From contig JBCDCY010000001.1 of the NCBI GenBank assembly GCA_039180875.1, positions 682,001 to 746,000 on the forward strand: DNA of 64,000 bases, written 5' to 3'. Position numbers and translations under genes: made by a program. The notes beneath the pieces were generated by a model. The model did not search any database. It had not been told where the DNA came from and saw nothing but the letters and a program-made list of their open reading frames with translations. Positions 9,132-17,355 of the stretch are shown in pieces. The stretch is from JBCDCY01 sp039180875 (lineage in GTDB: Bacteria; Pseudomonadota; Alphaproteobacteria; Rhodobacterales; Rhodobacteraceae). Position 1 is the first letter of the stretch; every line of letters begins with the position of its first letter.

Positions 9132-9878
9132 CTATTCCCGCCGCAGCACCCGGTCGACGATCCAGGCGATGGCACCACGGGGTCGGAACTCGGCCATCAG
9201 CGCCACCGGGTCGTAGTCGGTGGCGATCCAATCCTCCAGCGTCACGCCGGTCTGGCGCGCGGCCGCGGCATAGGCGTCGAAGAAATGGTCGAGGATGCCG
9301 GTGCGCGAGCGGCGGAAATGGCCGTAGCGGCTGGAGAGCGCGCGCTGCGCCTCGGCAATCGGCACCCCGTCGATCAGATGGCGGTGCAGGACCGCGACGA
9401 AGCCCGCCCGGTCCGCCCCCGATTTGCAGTGGTAGAGCACCGGCTTCGGCATCGCCCGCATGGTGGCGATCAGGGCGAGAAGCTCCACCCGGCCCAACAG
9501 GCCGCGGCTTTTCACCGTCACCTTGCGGAAGCCGAGGCCGAGATCGGCGCAGGCCTCGCGCTCCAGCGGCAGGGCCGCCACCCGCATGCCACCGCGGAGC
9601 GACAGGACGGAGGCGACGCCCTGCCGGGCGAACCAGCGGATCTGGTGGGGCATCGGCTGGGCGCTCCGCCAGGCCTGGGGCCCGAGGCGATGGCGGTTGA
9701 GGTAGAAGAGGCGCAGAACCCCGTGGTCGAGCAGCAGCATGGAGGTCCAGGCGCCCAGCCGTTGGCGGAGGCTCAACCGCGCGCCGTCCCAGGGCGCGCT
9801 GTCGCGGGCCATGCGCCAGGCGCCCTCCGCCTCCAGCACGGCACGCGGATCGCTCCCGGAGGGGCCAGGCTGGGTCAC
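9132..9878 (-). CDS. tyrosine/dual-specificity-type phosphatase
   Basis: A 248-residue protein with the cysteine phosphatase signature HCKSGADRAG (C-x5-R P-loop, about residues 155-164). The preceding segment VASVLSLRGG resembles the start of the DSP-PTPase domain found in NAD kinase-linked and lipid A phosphatase-like proteins. The proposed start is GTG 9878, with GGAG about 6 bases upstream; an internal ATG about 24 residues later is an alternative. The open frame continues through the tRNA-Cys gene upstream, which cannot be coding. It converges with the oxidoreductase gene, with 8 bases between the stops. The substrate could be phosphotyrosine or a lipid phosphate. Confidence 0.8.
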   Translation of the reverse strand: MTQPGPSGSDPRAVLEAEGAWRMARDSAPWDGARLSLRQRLGAWTSMLLLDHGVLRLFYLNRHRLGPQAWRSAQPMPHQIRWFARQGVASVLSLRGGMRVAALPLEREACADLGLGFRKVTVKSRGLLGRVELLALIATMRAMPKPVLYHCKSGADRAGFVAVLHRHLIDGVPIAEAQRALSSRYGHFRRSRTGILDHFFDAYAAAARQTGVTLEDWIATDYDPVALMAEFRPRGAIAWIVDRVLRRE

Positions 9879-9904
9879 GGCTGCTCCATCGCGGTGGAGG
9901 CGGG

Positions 9905-9978
9905 TGGAGGCGACGACCGGAATCGAACCGGTGTACACGGATTTGCAATCCGCTGCGTAACCACTCCGCCACGTCGCC
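9905..9978 (-). tRNA. tRNA-Cys (GCA)
   Basis: Read on the minus strand, GGCGACG (from 9978) pairs perfectly with CGTCGCC (9909-9915) as the acceptor stem. The anticodon loop shows GCA for cysteine, the T arm has the GGTTCGATTCC pattern, the discriminator is U and the CCA end is encoded (9905-9907). It is 26 bases upstream of the phosphatase start, on the same strand. Confidence 0.96.
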
Positions 9979-10114
9979 ATCAAGTCGGGCGCCCCGTCCC
10001 GCGGCGATCCCTTAGCAACGGCGGCGGAGGCGCGCAAGTTGGCCGACACCGTTGCCCATCCGCCGCGGCTGTGGCAGATCTGCCGCGACGAGAGGGAAGA
10101 CGGGCCAGGGAACG

Positions 10115-10798
10115 ATGCAGGACTTCGCCGCGGGGCGATTGGCCATGGTCGATCGCCAGATCCGACCCTCCGACGTGACGCGCTATCCGGTGATCGACGC
10201 CTTCCTCGGCGTGCCGCGGGAGGCGTTCGTGCCCTCGAGCCTGCGGGCCGTGGCCTATGCCGGTGCACCGGTGCCCCTCGGTGAGGGGCGTGTGCTGCTG
10301 GAGCCCCGGACCTTCGCCAAGATGGTGAACGCCCTCGCCCCTGGGCCGGAGGAGCTGATCCTCGACGTCGGCTGCGGCCTCGGTTACTCCGCCGCCATCC
10401 TGGCCCGCCTCGCCCAAGCGGTGGTGGCGGTGGAGGAGATCGAGGGGATGGCGACCCAGGCGGCCGAGGCGTTGCTCGAGCACGGCACCGACAATGCGGT
10501 GGTGGAGCACGCGGCCCTGGCCGACGGCGCGCCGGTTCACGGCCCTTACGACGCCATCATCGTGGAGGGTGGCGTGGAGCAGATCCCCGAGGCCCTGCTC
10601 GCCCAGGTGAAGCCGGGCGGCCGGATCGTCGCCATCCTGATGCAGGGCGCGACCGGTCAGGCGGCGCTCGGGCAGCTGCCAGAGGGCCAGGCGGAGGATC
10701 AACAGACGTCGACCACGTCCCCGGCTTGGCGTCGGCTGTTCGATGCGACGGCGCCGGTCTTGCCGGGCTTCGCCGCAAGCCGGGCGTTCACGTTCTAA
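10115..10798 (+). CDS. protein-L-isoaspartate O-methyltransferase family protein
   Basis: A 227-residue SAM-dependent methyltransferase of the PCMT family. The N-terminus has MVDRQIRPSDVT and a predicted helix leading to VPREAFVP; the SAM-binding loop ILDVGCGLGYSAA lies at residues about 82-94. The canonical enzyme repairs isoaspartate in damaged proteins, but in alphaproteobacteria this branch is often found just upstream of tolC, as here (163 bases), and its in vivo substrate is unclear. ATG 10115 was chosen from alignment to the typical N-terminus; ATG 10145 (MVDRQ) is possible. Confidence 0.88.
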   Translation: MQDFAAGRLAMVDRQIRPSDVTRYPVIDAFLGVPREAFVPSSLRAVAYAGAPVPLGEGRVLLEPRTFAKMVNALAPGPEELILDVGCGLGYSAAILARLAQAVVAVEEIEGMATQAAEALLEHGTDNAVVEHAALADGAPVHGPYDAIIVEGGVEQIPEALLAQVKPGGRIVAILMQGATGQAALGQLPEGQAEDQQTSTTSPAWRRLFDATAPVLPGFAASRAFTF

Positions 10799-10961
10799 GC
10801 CGCACCGGACGGAGCGTCGGCGAGAGACCGCGCCTCAATTAAGGTGGCGCGATAGCCACGCCCGGTAAGAATTGGCCAGAACAGCCAAACCCCGCTGTTT
10901 GCAGACTGCCGGATCGCGGCTAAGGTGATCGAAAGAAGGTGGGGGACAGGAGGCTTCGGCA

Positions 10962-12368
10962 ATGGGCCGTGTACGCGCCGCAAGCGCCGCGCTGTTCGTC
11001 GTTTGTGTGCTCGGCACGCCCGCGACCGCTCAGTCGCTGAGCGACACGCTGATCAAGGCGTATCTCAACAATCCGAGCTTGGAGGTCAGCCGGGCCACAG
11101 TGCGCGGTGCCGACGAAAGCGTCGCCCAGGCCCGGGCGGGCTTGCGCCCGGTGGTGACCGCAAACGGCAGCTTCGTCTTTGAGGACAGCAGCGACGGCCT
11201 CGGCGCCTCGAACGCCGGTTCCGCCTCCCTCGACGGCTCGGTCACCGTGTTCGACGGCGGCGCGACCTTTGCCGCCGTGGACGGGGCCAAGGCCGGGGTG
11301 GAAGCGGCCCGGGCCTTGCTGGTCGCGACCGAGCAGGATGTGCTGCTCGAGGCGGTGACGGCCTATTCCGATGTGCTGCAGGACATCCGCATCGTCGAGC
11401 TCGAGCGCACGACGCTGCGGGTCTTCATGCAGGAATTGCAGGCGGCGCGCGACCGGTTCGAGGTGGGTGAGGTCACCCGCACCGACGTCAGCCAGGCGGA
11501 GGCGGTCGTTGCCTCCTCCCGCAGTTCGCTGGCCGCCGCCATCGGCTCCCTCGCCATCTCGCGGGAGGCCTATCTCTCCGTCGTCGGTGAGCCGCCGGGT
11601 GAGCTCAGCCCGCCGCCGCCGCTGCCGCCCCTGCCGGCCACCCGGGACGAGGCGGTGGCCATCGCCATGCGGGAGCATCCCTCGATCCGCGCCGCGCGCT
11701 TCAACGAGCTTGCCGCCAACTTCGCCGTCGATTCGGCCCGGGCCGCCTTTCGCCCGACCATCGACATCATCGGCAGCGTTGGCGTGGACCGCACCAGTTC
11801 CGAGATCAGCGGCATCTTCGGCTCCGGCCGGGTGAACGACACGGAGACCAGCGCCTCGGTCGGCGTCACCGCCTCCGTCCCGATCATCACCGGCGGCGTG
11901 CTGTCGAGCGGCGTGCGGGAGGCCATCGCGCTCGTCGAACAGACCAAGGCAGAGCTGCACGACACCGCCCGCCTGATCCGCCAGGCGGTGGGAGAGTCCT
12001 ATGCCTCCCTCGAAGTGGCCCGCGCCTCCATCGTCGCCAGCCGCGAGGCGATCCGCGCCGCGCGAATCGCTTTCGAGGGTGTGCGGGAGGAGGCATTGCT
12101 CGGCGCCCGGACCACATTGGACGTCCTCGACGCCGAAACCGAGCTCTTGGAGGCTCAAACCACCCTCGCCTCGGCCGAACGGGACGAAGATGTGGCCGCC
12201 TACGCCCTTTTATCGGCGATGGGCAAGCTAACTGTAGATCATCTTGGGTTGAACGTGGCAGAATACGATCCGAACGTGAATTTCAATCGGGTTCAATCAG
12301 GCCCGCCGGGGAGATTTGACGGATCGGTGGTCGATCGTATTCGACGCCGGTTCGGGCGGACCGATTGA
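10962..12368 (+). CDS. tolC: TolC family outer membrane efflux protein
   Basis: A 468-residue protein with an N-terminal signal peptide (residues 1-23, cleavage after ATA) and two repeats of the outer membrane efflux protein type: long alpha-helical heptad segments around residues 110-180 and 310-440 separated by beta-strand regions, with SLSDTLIKAYLNNPSL at the mature start. It forms the outer membrane channel for type I secretion or RND pumps. It could serve secretion of the RTX proteins encoded in this window, though no ABC exporter or adaptor gene is nearby, so this is inference. Confidence 0.92.
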   Translation: MGRVRAASAALFVVCVLGTPATAQSLSDTLIKAYLNNPSLEVSRATVRGADESVAQARAGLRPVVTANGSFVFEDSSDGLGASNAGSASLDGSVTVFDGGATFAAVDGAKAGVEAARALLVATEQDVLLEAVTAYSDVLQDIRIVELERTTLRVFMQELQAARDRFEVGEVTRTDVSQAEAVVASSRSSLAAAIGSLAISREAYLSVVGEPPGELSPPPPLPPLPATRDEAVAIAMREHPSIRAARFNELAANFAVDSARAAFRPTIDIIGSVGVDRTSSEISGIFGSGRVNDTETSASVGVTASVPIITGGVLSSGVREAIALVEQTKAELHDTARLIRQAVGESYASLEVARASIVASREAIRAARIAFEGVREEALLGARTTLDVLDAETELLEAQTTLASAERDEDVAAYALLSAMGKLTVDHLGLNVAEYDPNVNFNRVQSGPPGRFDGSVVDRIRRRFGRTD

Positions 12369-12421
12369 GCGGGCGGGGCACGGGGGCGCCCCCGCCTTCC
12401 AGAGGGGGAGACAAACGGGCG

Positions 12422-13069
12422 ATGACTGAGCAGCCGTCCGCGGCTTCATCCGTGCAGAGCGTCGAAGAGGTGCTCGCCTCGATCCGCAATCTGATGCAGC
12501 GCGAAGCGGCCGCGCACAATGGGCGTGGGCCTCAGCTGTCCGCGGTCGAGCGCCTGGTGCTGCGGGAGATCGACCGCGTCGACAGCGCCGCGGCGGAGGA
12601 GGAGGCCGCCGCGTTCACGCCGGCCAACACCACGACGGCCCCCGAGGCTGGACCCGAGGCAGAACCGGAGACCGCGGCGAAGGACGACACGGCCGAGGCG
12701 GTGGAGGTCGACGATCCCCTGATCCTCGACCCGCCCTTCGACATGCGCCCTACCGACACAGAGCCGGCGGATGCGGAGGAGGAAGAGCCGCTGATCCTCG
12801 ACGCCGACATCGAGGAGCCGGCGGCCGAGAAGATCCCGCCCGAGGACATTTTTCGCGAGGGGCTCGAGGCGATGCGGGCCACGCCCGCCGACGCCCCATC
12901 CTCCGAGCCGGACGTCGCCACTATCGACGAGGCGGCGCTCGAGGCCTTGGTGCGGGAACTGGTCCGGGGTGAGCTGCAAAGCGCCTTCGGCGACGAGGTC
13001 ACGCGCCGCATCCGCAAGATGATCCAGCGGGAGGTGCGCCTCGCCCTCGGCGTCCACATGTCCGAGTAA
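12422..13069 (+). CDS. popZ: DUF2497 / PopZ-type polar organizing protein
   Basis: A 215-residue acidic protein with the PopZ layout. A conserved N-terminal helix (SVQSVEEVLASIRNLMQRE, residues about 9-27) is followed by a long Pro/Glu/Asp/Ala-rich disordered middle. The C-terminal helical oligomerization part (ALEALVRELVRGELQSAF and IRKMIQREVRLAL) spans about residues 160-211. In Caulobacter, PopZ forms a polar matrix that anchors chromosome-partitioning and signalling proteins. Its position between tolC and valS is conserved in many alphaproteobacteria. The start follows an AGAGGGGGAG ribosome binding site. Confidence 0.88.
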   Translation: MTEQPSAASSVQSVEEVLASIRNLMQREAAAHNGRGPQLSAVERLVLREIDRVDSAAAEEEAAAFTPANTTTAPEAGPEAEPETAAKDDTAEAVEVDDPLILDPPFDMRPTDTEPADAEEEEPLILDADIEEPAAEKIPPEDIFREGLEAMRATPADAPSSEPDVATIDEAALEALVRELVRGELQSAFGDEVTRRIRKMIQREVRLALGVHMSE

Positions 13070-13144
13070 GCGGCCTAACCCTTCCCTCGCCGAGATCTCC
13101 ACGGTAAGACCCGCGCCGATCGGTTCCGTGCGCGGGCGTCAGCG

Positions 13145-16100
13145 ATGACAATGGACAAGACATTCGACATCTCGGCTGAGGGCGAGATCTATCGGGCGTG
13201 GGAGGCGGGGGGCGCCTTCGCCGCCGGCGCCAATGCGCGGGAGGGCGCCGAGCCCTTCTGCATCATGATCCCGCCGCCGAACGTCACCGGCGCCCTGCAT
13301 GTCGGCCACGCCTTCAACAACACATTGCAGGACATCCTCACCCGCTGGCACCGGATGCGCGGCTTCGACACGCTCTGGCAACCCGGCACCGACCATGCCG
13401 GGATCGCGACGCAGATGGTGGTGGAGCGCGAGCTCGCCAAGACCAACCGCCGCCGCCAGGACATGAGCCGGGACGAGTTCGTCGGTCTGGTTTGGGAGCA
13501 AAAAGTCCGCTCCCGCGACAATATCTCCGGCCAACTGAAACGCCTCGGCGCCTCCTGCGACTGGTCGCGCGAGGCCTTCACCATGACCGGCGCGCCCGGC
13601 GATCCGGACGGCCAGGGCCCGAACTTCCACGACGCCGTGCTCAAGGTCTTCGTCGACTGGTACGAGAAGGGGCTGATCTACCGCGGCAAGCGCCTGGTCA
13701 ACTGGGACCCGCATTTCGAGACGGCGATCAGCGATCTGGAGGTCGAGAACGTCGAAGTCGACGGCCATATGTGGCACTTCAAGTACCCCTTGGCCGGCGG
13801 CGAGACCTACGAGTACGTCGAGAAAGACGAGGACGGTGCGGTCATCCTGCGGGAGACCCGCGACTACATCTCCATCGCCACGACCCGGCCGGAGACGATG
13901 CTCGGCGACGGGGCGGTGGCCGTCCACCCCTCCGACGCGCGCTATGCCCCCATCGTCGGCAAGCTCTGCGAGATCCCGGTGGGGCCGAAGGAACACCGCC
14001 GTCTGATCCCGATCATCACGGATGAGTACCCAGACCCCGACTTCGGCTCGGGCGCGGTGAAGATCACCGGCGCGCACGATTTCAACGACTACGCGGTGGC
14101 CAAGCGCGGCGGCATCCCGATGTATCGCCTGATGGACACCAAGGGCGCGATGCGGGCGGACGGCCAGCCCTATGCCGAGTGCACCGCCCGGGCCCAGGCG
14201 ATCGCCGAGGGGGCGGAGTTCACCGAGGCCGAGGTCGATACGCTGAACCTGGTGCCCGACGACCTCCGCGGCCTCGACCGCTTCGAGGCGCGCAAGCGCG
14301 TCGTCGCCCAGATCACCGAGGAAGGCCTCGCCGTCATGGTCCCGGCGGACGATCCCCGGGTGGGCGGCTCAGGCGGCACGACCCGCGCTGCCCCGGCCCC
14401 CGAGCCGGGGCCTCCTAGCCCTGAGGGAGAGGTCCCGGACAATCCGCCGGGGGCGGATTTCCGGGACGGTGCGGAGGGGGAGGGCGCGGCCCAAGCCCTC
14501 GTGCCGCTCGTCGAGGCGAAGAAGATCATGGCGCCCTATGGCGACCGCTCGAAGGTCGTCATCGAGCCGATGCTGACCGATCAGTGGTTCGTCGATACGG
14601 AGAAGGTCGTCGGCCCCGCCATCGAGGCGGTGAAGGCCGGGCGCACCCGGATCCTGCCGGAGCAGCACGAGAAGGTCTATTTCAACTGGCTCGAGAACAT
14701 CGAGCCCTGGTGCATCAGCCGCCAGCTCTGGTGGGGCCACCAAATCCCTGTGTGGTATGGGCCGAGCTACGACAACGACGGCAACCTAATCGACATTGCG
14801 GGAGAGTCGTTCTGCGCGACATCGGAGCAGGCCGCATTAGCCAAGGCCAAACGTCACTATCGCGAGCTTCTCGGGATCGAGGTTGAGGTCTTACTCCAAC
14901 CCATCGAGGGCCGTGCCGAAGGCATGCGCCCCGAGCCGATGCCAATGGCAAGCGGCGCGAGTTGGGGCGGAGGTCCGATCAAGCCGTCGCGAGTGCGCCT
15001 CAGTCGAGACCCCGACGTCCTCGACACCTGGTTCTCATCCGGCCTCTGGCCTCTCGGCACCCTCGGTTGGCCGGAGGAGACGGAGGCGCTTGCCCGCTAC
15101 TACCCGACCTCGGTCCTGATCACCGGCTTCGACATCATCTTCTTCTGGGTCGCCCGGATGATGATGATGCAGCTCGAGGTCGACGGGCGCGAGCCCTTCC
15201 ACACCGTGTATGTCCACGCCCTCGTCCGCGACGAGAAGGGCAAGAAGATGTCGAAGTCCCTCGGCAACGTCCTCGACCCGCTGGAGCTCGTCGAGGTCTA
15301 CGGGGCGGATGCGGTGCGCTTCACCCTCACGTCGCTGGCCGCCATGGGCCGCGACGTGAAGCTCTCCACCAAGCGGATCGAGGGCTATCGGAACTTCGGC
15401 ACCAAGCTTTGGAACGCGGCCCGCTTAGCCGAGCTCAACGGGTGCAAACCCGACCCGGCCTTCGACCCGGCCCAGGTCGAGCAGAGGCTCAACCGCTGGA
15501 TCGTGGGGGAGACGGCGCGGGCGCTCGCCGCGGTCGATGCGGCGCTCACCGCCTACCGCTTCAACGACGCGGCGAACGCGCTCTACGCCCATGTCTGGGG
15601 CGTGGTCTGCGACTGGTATCTGGAGTTCGCCAAGCCCCTGCTGGCCGACGGCAACCCGGCCCAGGCCGAGACCCGCGCCACGGTCGCCTGGGTGATCGAC
15701 CAATGCCTGATCCTGCTCCATCCAATCATGCCCTTCATCACCGAGGCGCTCTGGGGACAGATCACCGCGCGGGAGCGGATGCTGATCGTCACCGATTGGC
15801 CGAGCTACCGGGCCGAGGCGCTGGCCGACCAGGCCGCGGATGCGGAGATCGACTGGGTGATCCGTCTGATCGAGGAGGTCCGCTCCGTCCGCACCCAGAT
15901 GGGCGTCGCCCCCGGGGCGCGGCTTACCCTGCTGGTGACGGAGACGTCGGAGACCGCCCGCGGTCGCCTCACCCGGTCGGAGGCTTTAATCCAGCGCCTC
16001 GCCATGCTGGAGCGCATCGACCTGGTCGAGACGCCGCCCCCCGGCGCCGTGGCCCTGCCGCTCGACGGCGCGACCGCCCATCTGCCGATCGCCGACGTGA

Positions 16101-16312
16101 TCGACATCGGGCAGGAGCGGGCGCGGCTCGAGAAGGCCCGCGCCAAGGTGGAGAAGGAAATCGGCGGCCTCGGCGCCAAGCTCGCCAACCCCAAGTTCAT
16201 CGCCAACGCACCCGAGGACGTGGTGGCGGAGAACCGGGACCGTCTGGCCGCGGCAGAGGGGGAGGCCGCCAAGCTCGCCGCCGCCCTCGACCGGCTCGCC
16301 GCCATCGCCTGA
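13145..16312 (+). CDS. valS: valyl-tRNA synthetase with extra in-frame segments
   Basis: A 1055-residue class I synthetase that charges tRNA-Val in the cytoplasm. HVGH is at residues 52-55 and KMSKS at 701-705. The editing domain lies between, and the C-terminal tRNA-binding coiled coil (KARAKVEKEIGGLGAKLANPKF) is at about 998-1020. It is roughly 100-180 residues longer than most bacterial ValS. The extra length sits mostly in two places: a low-complexity Pro/Gly/Glu-rich segment at about residues 406-452, encoded by strongly palindromic DNA, and an enlarged loop between WWGHQIPVWYG and RDPDVLDTWFSS (about 540-620). Both leave the catalytic motifs intact. A second ATG six bases later (13151) is an equally good start. 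Confidence 0.96.
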   Translation: MTMDKTFDISAEGEIYRAWEAGGAFAAGANAREGAEPFCIMIPPPNVTGALHVGHAFNNTLQDILTRWHRMRGFDTLWQPGTDHAGIATQMVVERELAKTNRRRQDMSRDEFVGLVWEQKVRSRDNISGQLKRLGASCDWSREAFTMTGAPGDPDGQGPNFHDAVLKVFVDWYEKGLIYRGKRLVNWDPHFETAISDLEVENVEVDGHMWHFKYPLAGGETYEYVEKDEDGAVILRETRDYISIATTRPETMLGDGAVAVHPSDARYAPIVGKLCEIPVGPKEHRRLIPIITDEYPDPDFGSGAVKITGAHDFNDYAVAKRGGIPMYRLMDTKGAMRADGQPYAECTARAQAIAEGAEFTEAEVDTLNLVPDDLRGLDRFEARKRVVAQITEEGLAVMVPADDPRVGGSGGTTRAAPAPEPGPPSPEGEVPDNPPGADFRDGAEGEGAAQALVPLVEAKKIMAPYGDRSKVVIEPMLTDQWFVDTEKVVGPAIEAVKAGRTRILPEQHEKVYFNWLENIEPWCISRQLWWGHQIPVWYGPSYDNDGNLIDIAGESFCATSEQAALAKAKRHYRELLGIEVEVLLQPIEGRAEGMRPEPMPMASGASWGGGPIKPSRVRLSRDPDVLDTWFSSGLWPLGTLGWPEETEALARYYPTSVLITGFDIIFFWVARMMMMQLEVDGREPFHTVYVHALVRDEKGKKMSKSLGNVLDPLELVEVYGADAVRFTLTSLAAMGRDVKLSTKRIEGYRNFGTKLWNAARLAELNGCKPDPAFDPAQVEQRLNRWIVGETARALAAVDAALTAYRFNDAANALYAHVWGVVCDWYLEFAKPLLADGNPAQAETRATVAWVIDQCLILLHPIMPFITEALWGQITARERMLIVTDWPSYRAEALADQAADAEIDWVIRLIEEVRSVRTQMGVAPGARLTLLVTETSETARGRLTRSEALIQRLAMLERIDLVETPPPGAVALPLDGATAHLPIADVIDIGQERARLEKARAKVEKEIGGLGAKLANPKFIANAPEDVVAENRDRLAAAEGEAAKLAAALDRLAAIA
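14390..14467. repeat. palindromic element inserted in frame in valS
   Basis: Two adjacent hairpins lie inside the coding sequence. The first has perfect 8-base arms GCCCCGGC (14390-14397) and GCCGGGGC (14404-14411). The second pairs GTCCCGG (14432-14438) with CCGGGAC (14461-14467) and AATCCGCC (14441-14448) with GGCGGATT (14452-14459), about 15 paired bases with a small internal bulge. The segment encodes about 45 disordered-looking residues absent from ordinary ValS. Palindromic repeats that insert in frame are known from Rickettsia (RPE); the comparison here is inference. Confidence 0.6.
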
Positions 16313-16620
16313 TCCCGAAGGCGCCCGACCGGGCCAGGGACCGCGCCCCGCGCGTCCCACGGAACAGATCGGGCGCGGTCCGCCGTTGCCGTTGCGTCTT
16401 TCGCCCGGCCTCGGACGGAAATGTGAGAAGACTCACGTCTTTTTCCAGACCGAATCGTTAACCTTACGGCAAGCGGTGTGCGGTGGGGTCCGGTGCAGAA
16501 CGGCGAAGCCCTAAGGTACGGATTTTAAGCGGAGAAATTGGTGCAGGTGTAATCAACGTGAGCGCAAGCGGGGCCGCGTCATTTCGGTGGTGCGGTCCCG
16601 CGGTTTTTGCCTGCGCGTGG
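16313..16620. other. intergenic stretch between valS and the Crp/Fnr gene
   Basis: No convincing gene is visible in these 308 bases. The stretch holds a weak hairpin followed by T-rich DNA near 16422-16445 (GTGAG-AAGA-CTCAC then GTCTTTTT), which may end the valS transcript, and a stronger terminator at 16568-16608. The 120 bases between them, from about 16446, could encode a short RNA ending at the second terminator. Confidence 0.4.
16568..16608 (+). terminator. intrinsic terminator, plus strand
   Basis: GCGGGGCCGC (16568-16577) pairs with GCGGTCCCGC (16592-16601), ten pairs with one G-U, and is followed by GG and TTTTT (16604-16608). It points away from valS toward the Crp/Fnr gene, which is on the opposite strand. 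It therefore ends either valS read-through or a separate short RNA. Confidence 0.65.
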
Positions 16621-17292
16621 CTATTCCTGCTCCAACCGCGCGGTCAGACGGCGGAGCGAGGGGATGATCACGGCACGGCCCTTGCGCTCCAGCAACCCCT
16701 CGTCGCGCAGCTTCGACATCACGTTCACCACGGCCTCGCGATAGGCGTTGGTCTCCCGCGCGATGGTCTCTTGGGTCGGCGGACGGGGGATGAAGACGCG
16801 GTCGCCCTCCGCCTCCCGATGTTCGGCGGCGATGGCGCAGAGCCGGCGCATGATGCGGTGCTCCACCGTCTCGGTCTTGAGGTGGGTGAAGCTCTCGACC
16901 GAGGTGCGCAGCTTCGCCACCAGGTAGCGCGCCACCGCCTCGGCAAAGTCGGGCTGGCGCCGGAAGAGGTCGCGAAAGTCCCGCGCCGCCAGCACCGCGA
17001 GCTTGCCGTCGGTCAACGCCTTCACGTCGGTCGACCGCGCCGCGCCGTCGATGGCGGAGAACTCGCCGATGCAGTCGCCGGGCTCGAACCGGTCATAGAC
17101 CACCTCACGCCCGCCCTCGGTGACGTTGTAGGCAAAGAAGCTGCCCGCGAGGATGAAGAACACCTCGGTGCTGTCCTGCCCGGTCTCGACGATCACCCGG
17201 TCCTTCTCCACCGGGCGCTGGTGCCAGAGCTCGGCGAGCTTGTCGCGGAGCGGATCGGACAGGAAGTCGAGCAGGCGCGCGTCTTTCGCCAT
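16621..17292 (-). CDS. Crp/Fnr family transcriptional regulator
   Basis: A 223-residue regulator with an N-terminal cyclic-nucleotide-binding beta-roll (residues about 20-120), a dimerization helix and a C-terminal winged helix-turn-helix (TQETIARETNAYREAVVNVMSKLRDEG, shown in full by positions about 169-195). The segment GEFSAIDGAARST keeps the G-E and R-S residues that contact cAMP in CRP, so cAMP binding is plausible. It lacks the N-terminal cysteine cluster of FNR. The ATG at 17292 follows GGAGAT; a start 11 residues earlier is less likely. The ADP-ribosylglycohydrolase gene is upstream on the same strand with 63 bases between. Confidence 0.88.
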   Translation of the reverse strand: MAKDARLLDFLSDPLRDKLAELWHQRPVEKDRVIVETGQDSTEVFFILAGSFFAYNVTEGGREVVYDRFEPGDCIGEFSAIDGAARSTDVKALTDGKLAVLAARDFRDLFRRQPDFAEAVARYLVAKLRTSVESFTHLKTETVEHRIMRRLCAIAAEHREAEGDRVFIPRPPTQETIARETNAYREAVVNVMSKLRDEGLLERKGRAVIIPSLRRLTARLEQE

Positions 17293-17355
17293 GGAAGATC
17301 TCCGCTGGGGGAATGCACAAGACATAACGGTGAGCGTCGGCCCACCGCAATACGT

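Noticed and set aside
9879..10268. Longer form of the phosphatase starting at 10268
   Set aside because: That frame would run straight through the tRNA-Cys gene.
12365..12421. Earlier TTG start for the PopZ-type gene at 12365
   Set aside because: It overlaps the tolC stop region and lacks a ribosome binding site, whereas ATG 12422 has AGAGGGGGAG upstream.
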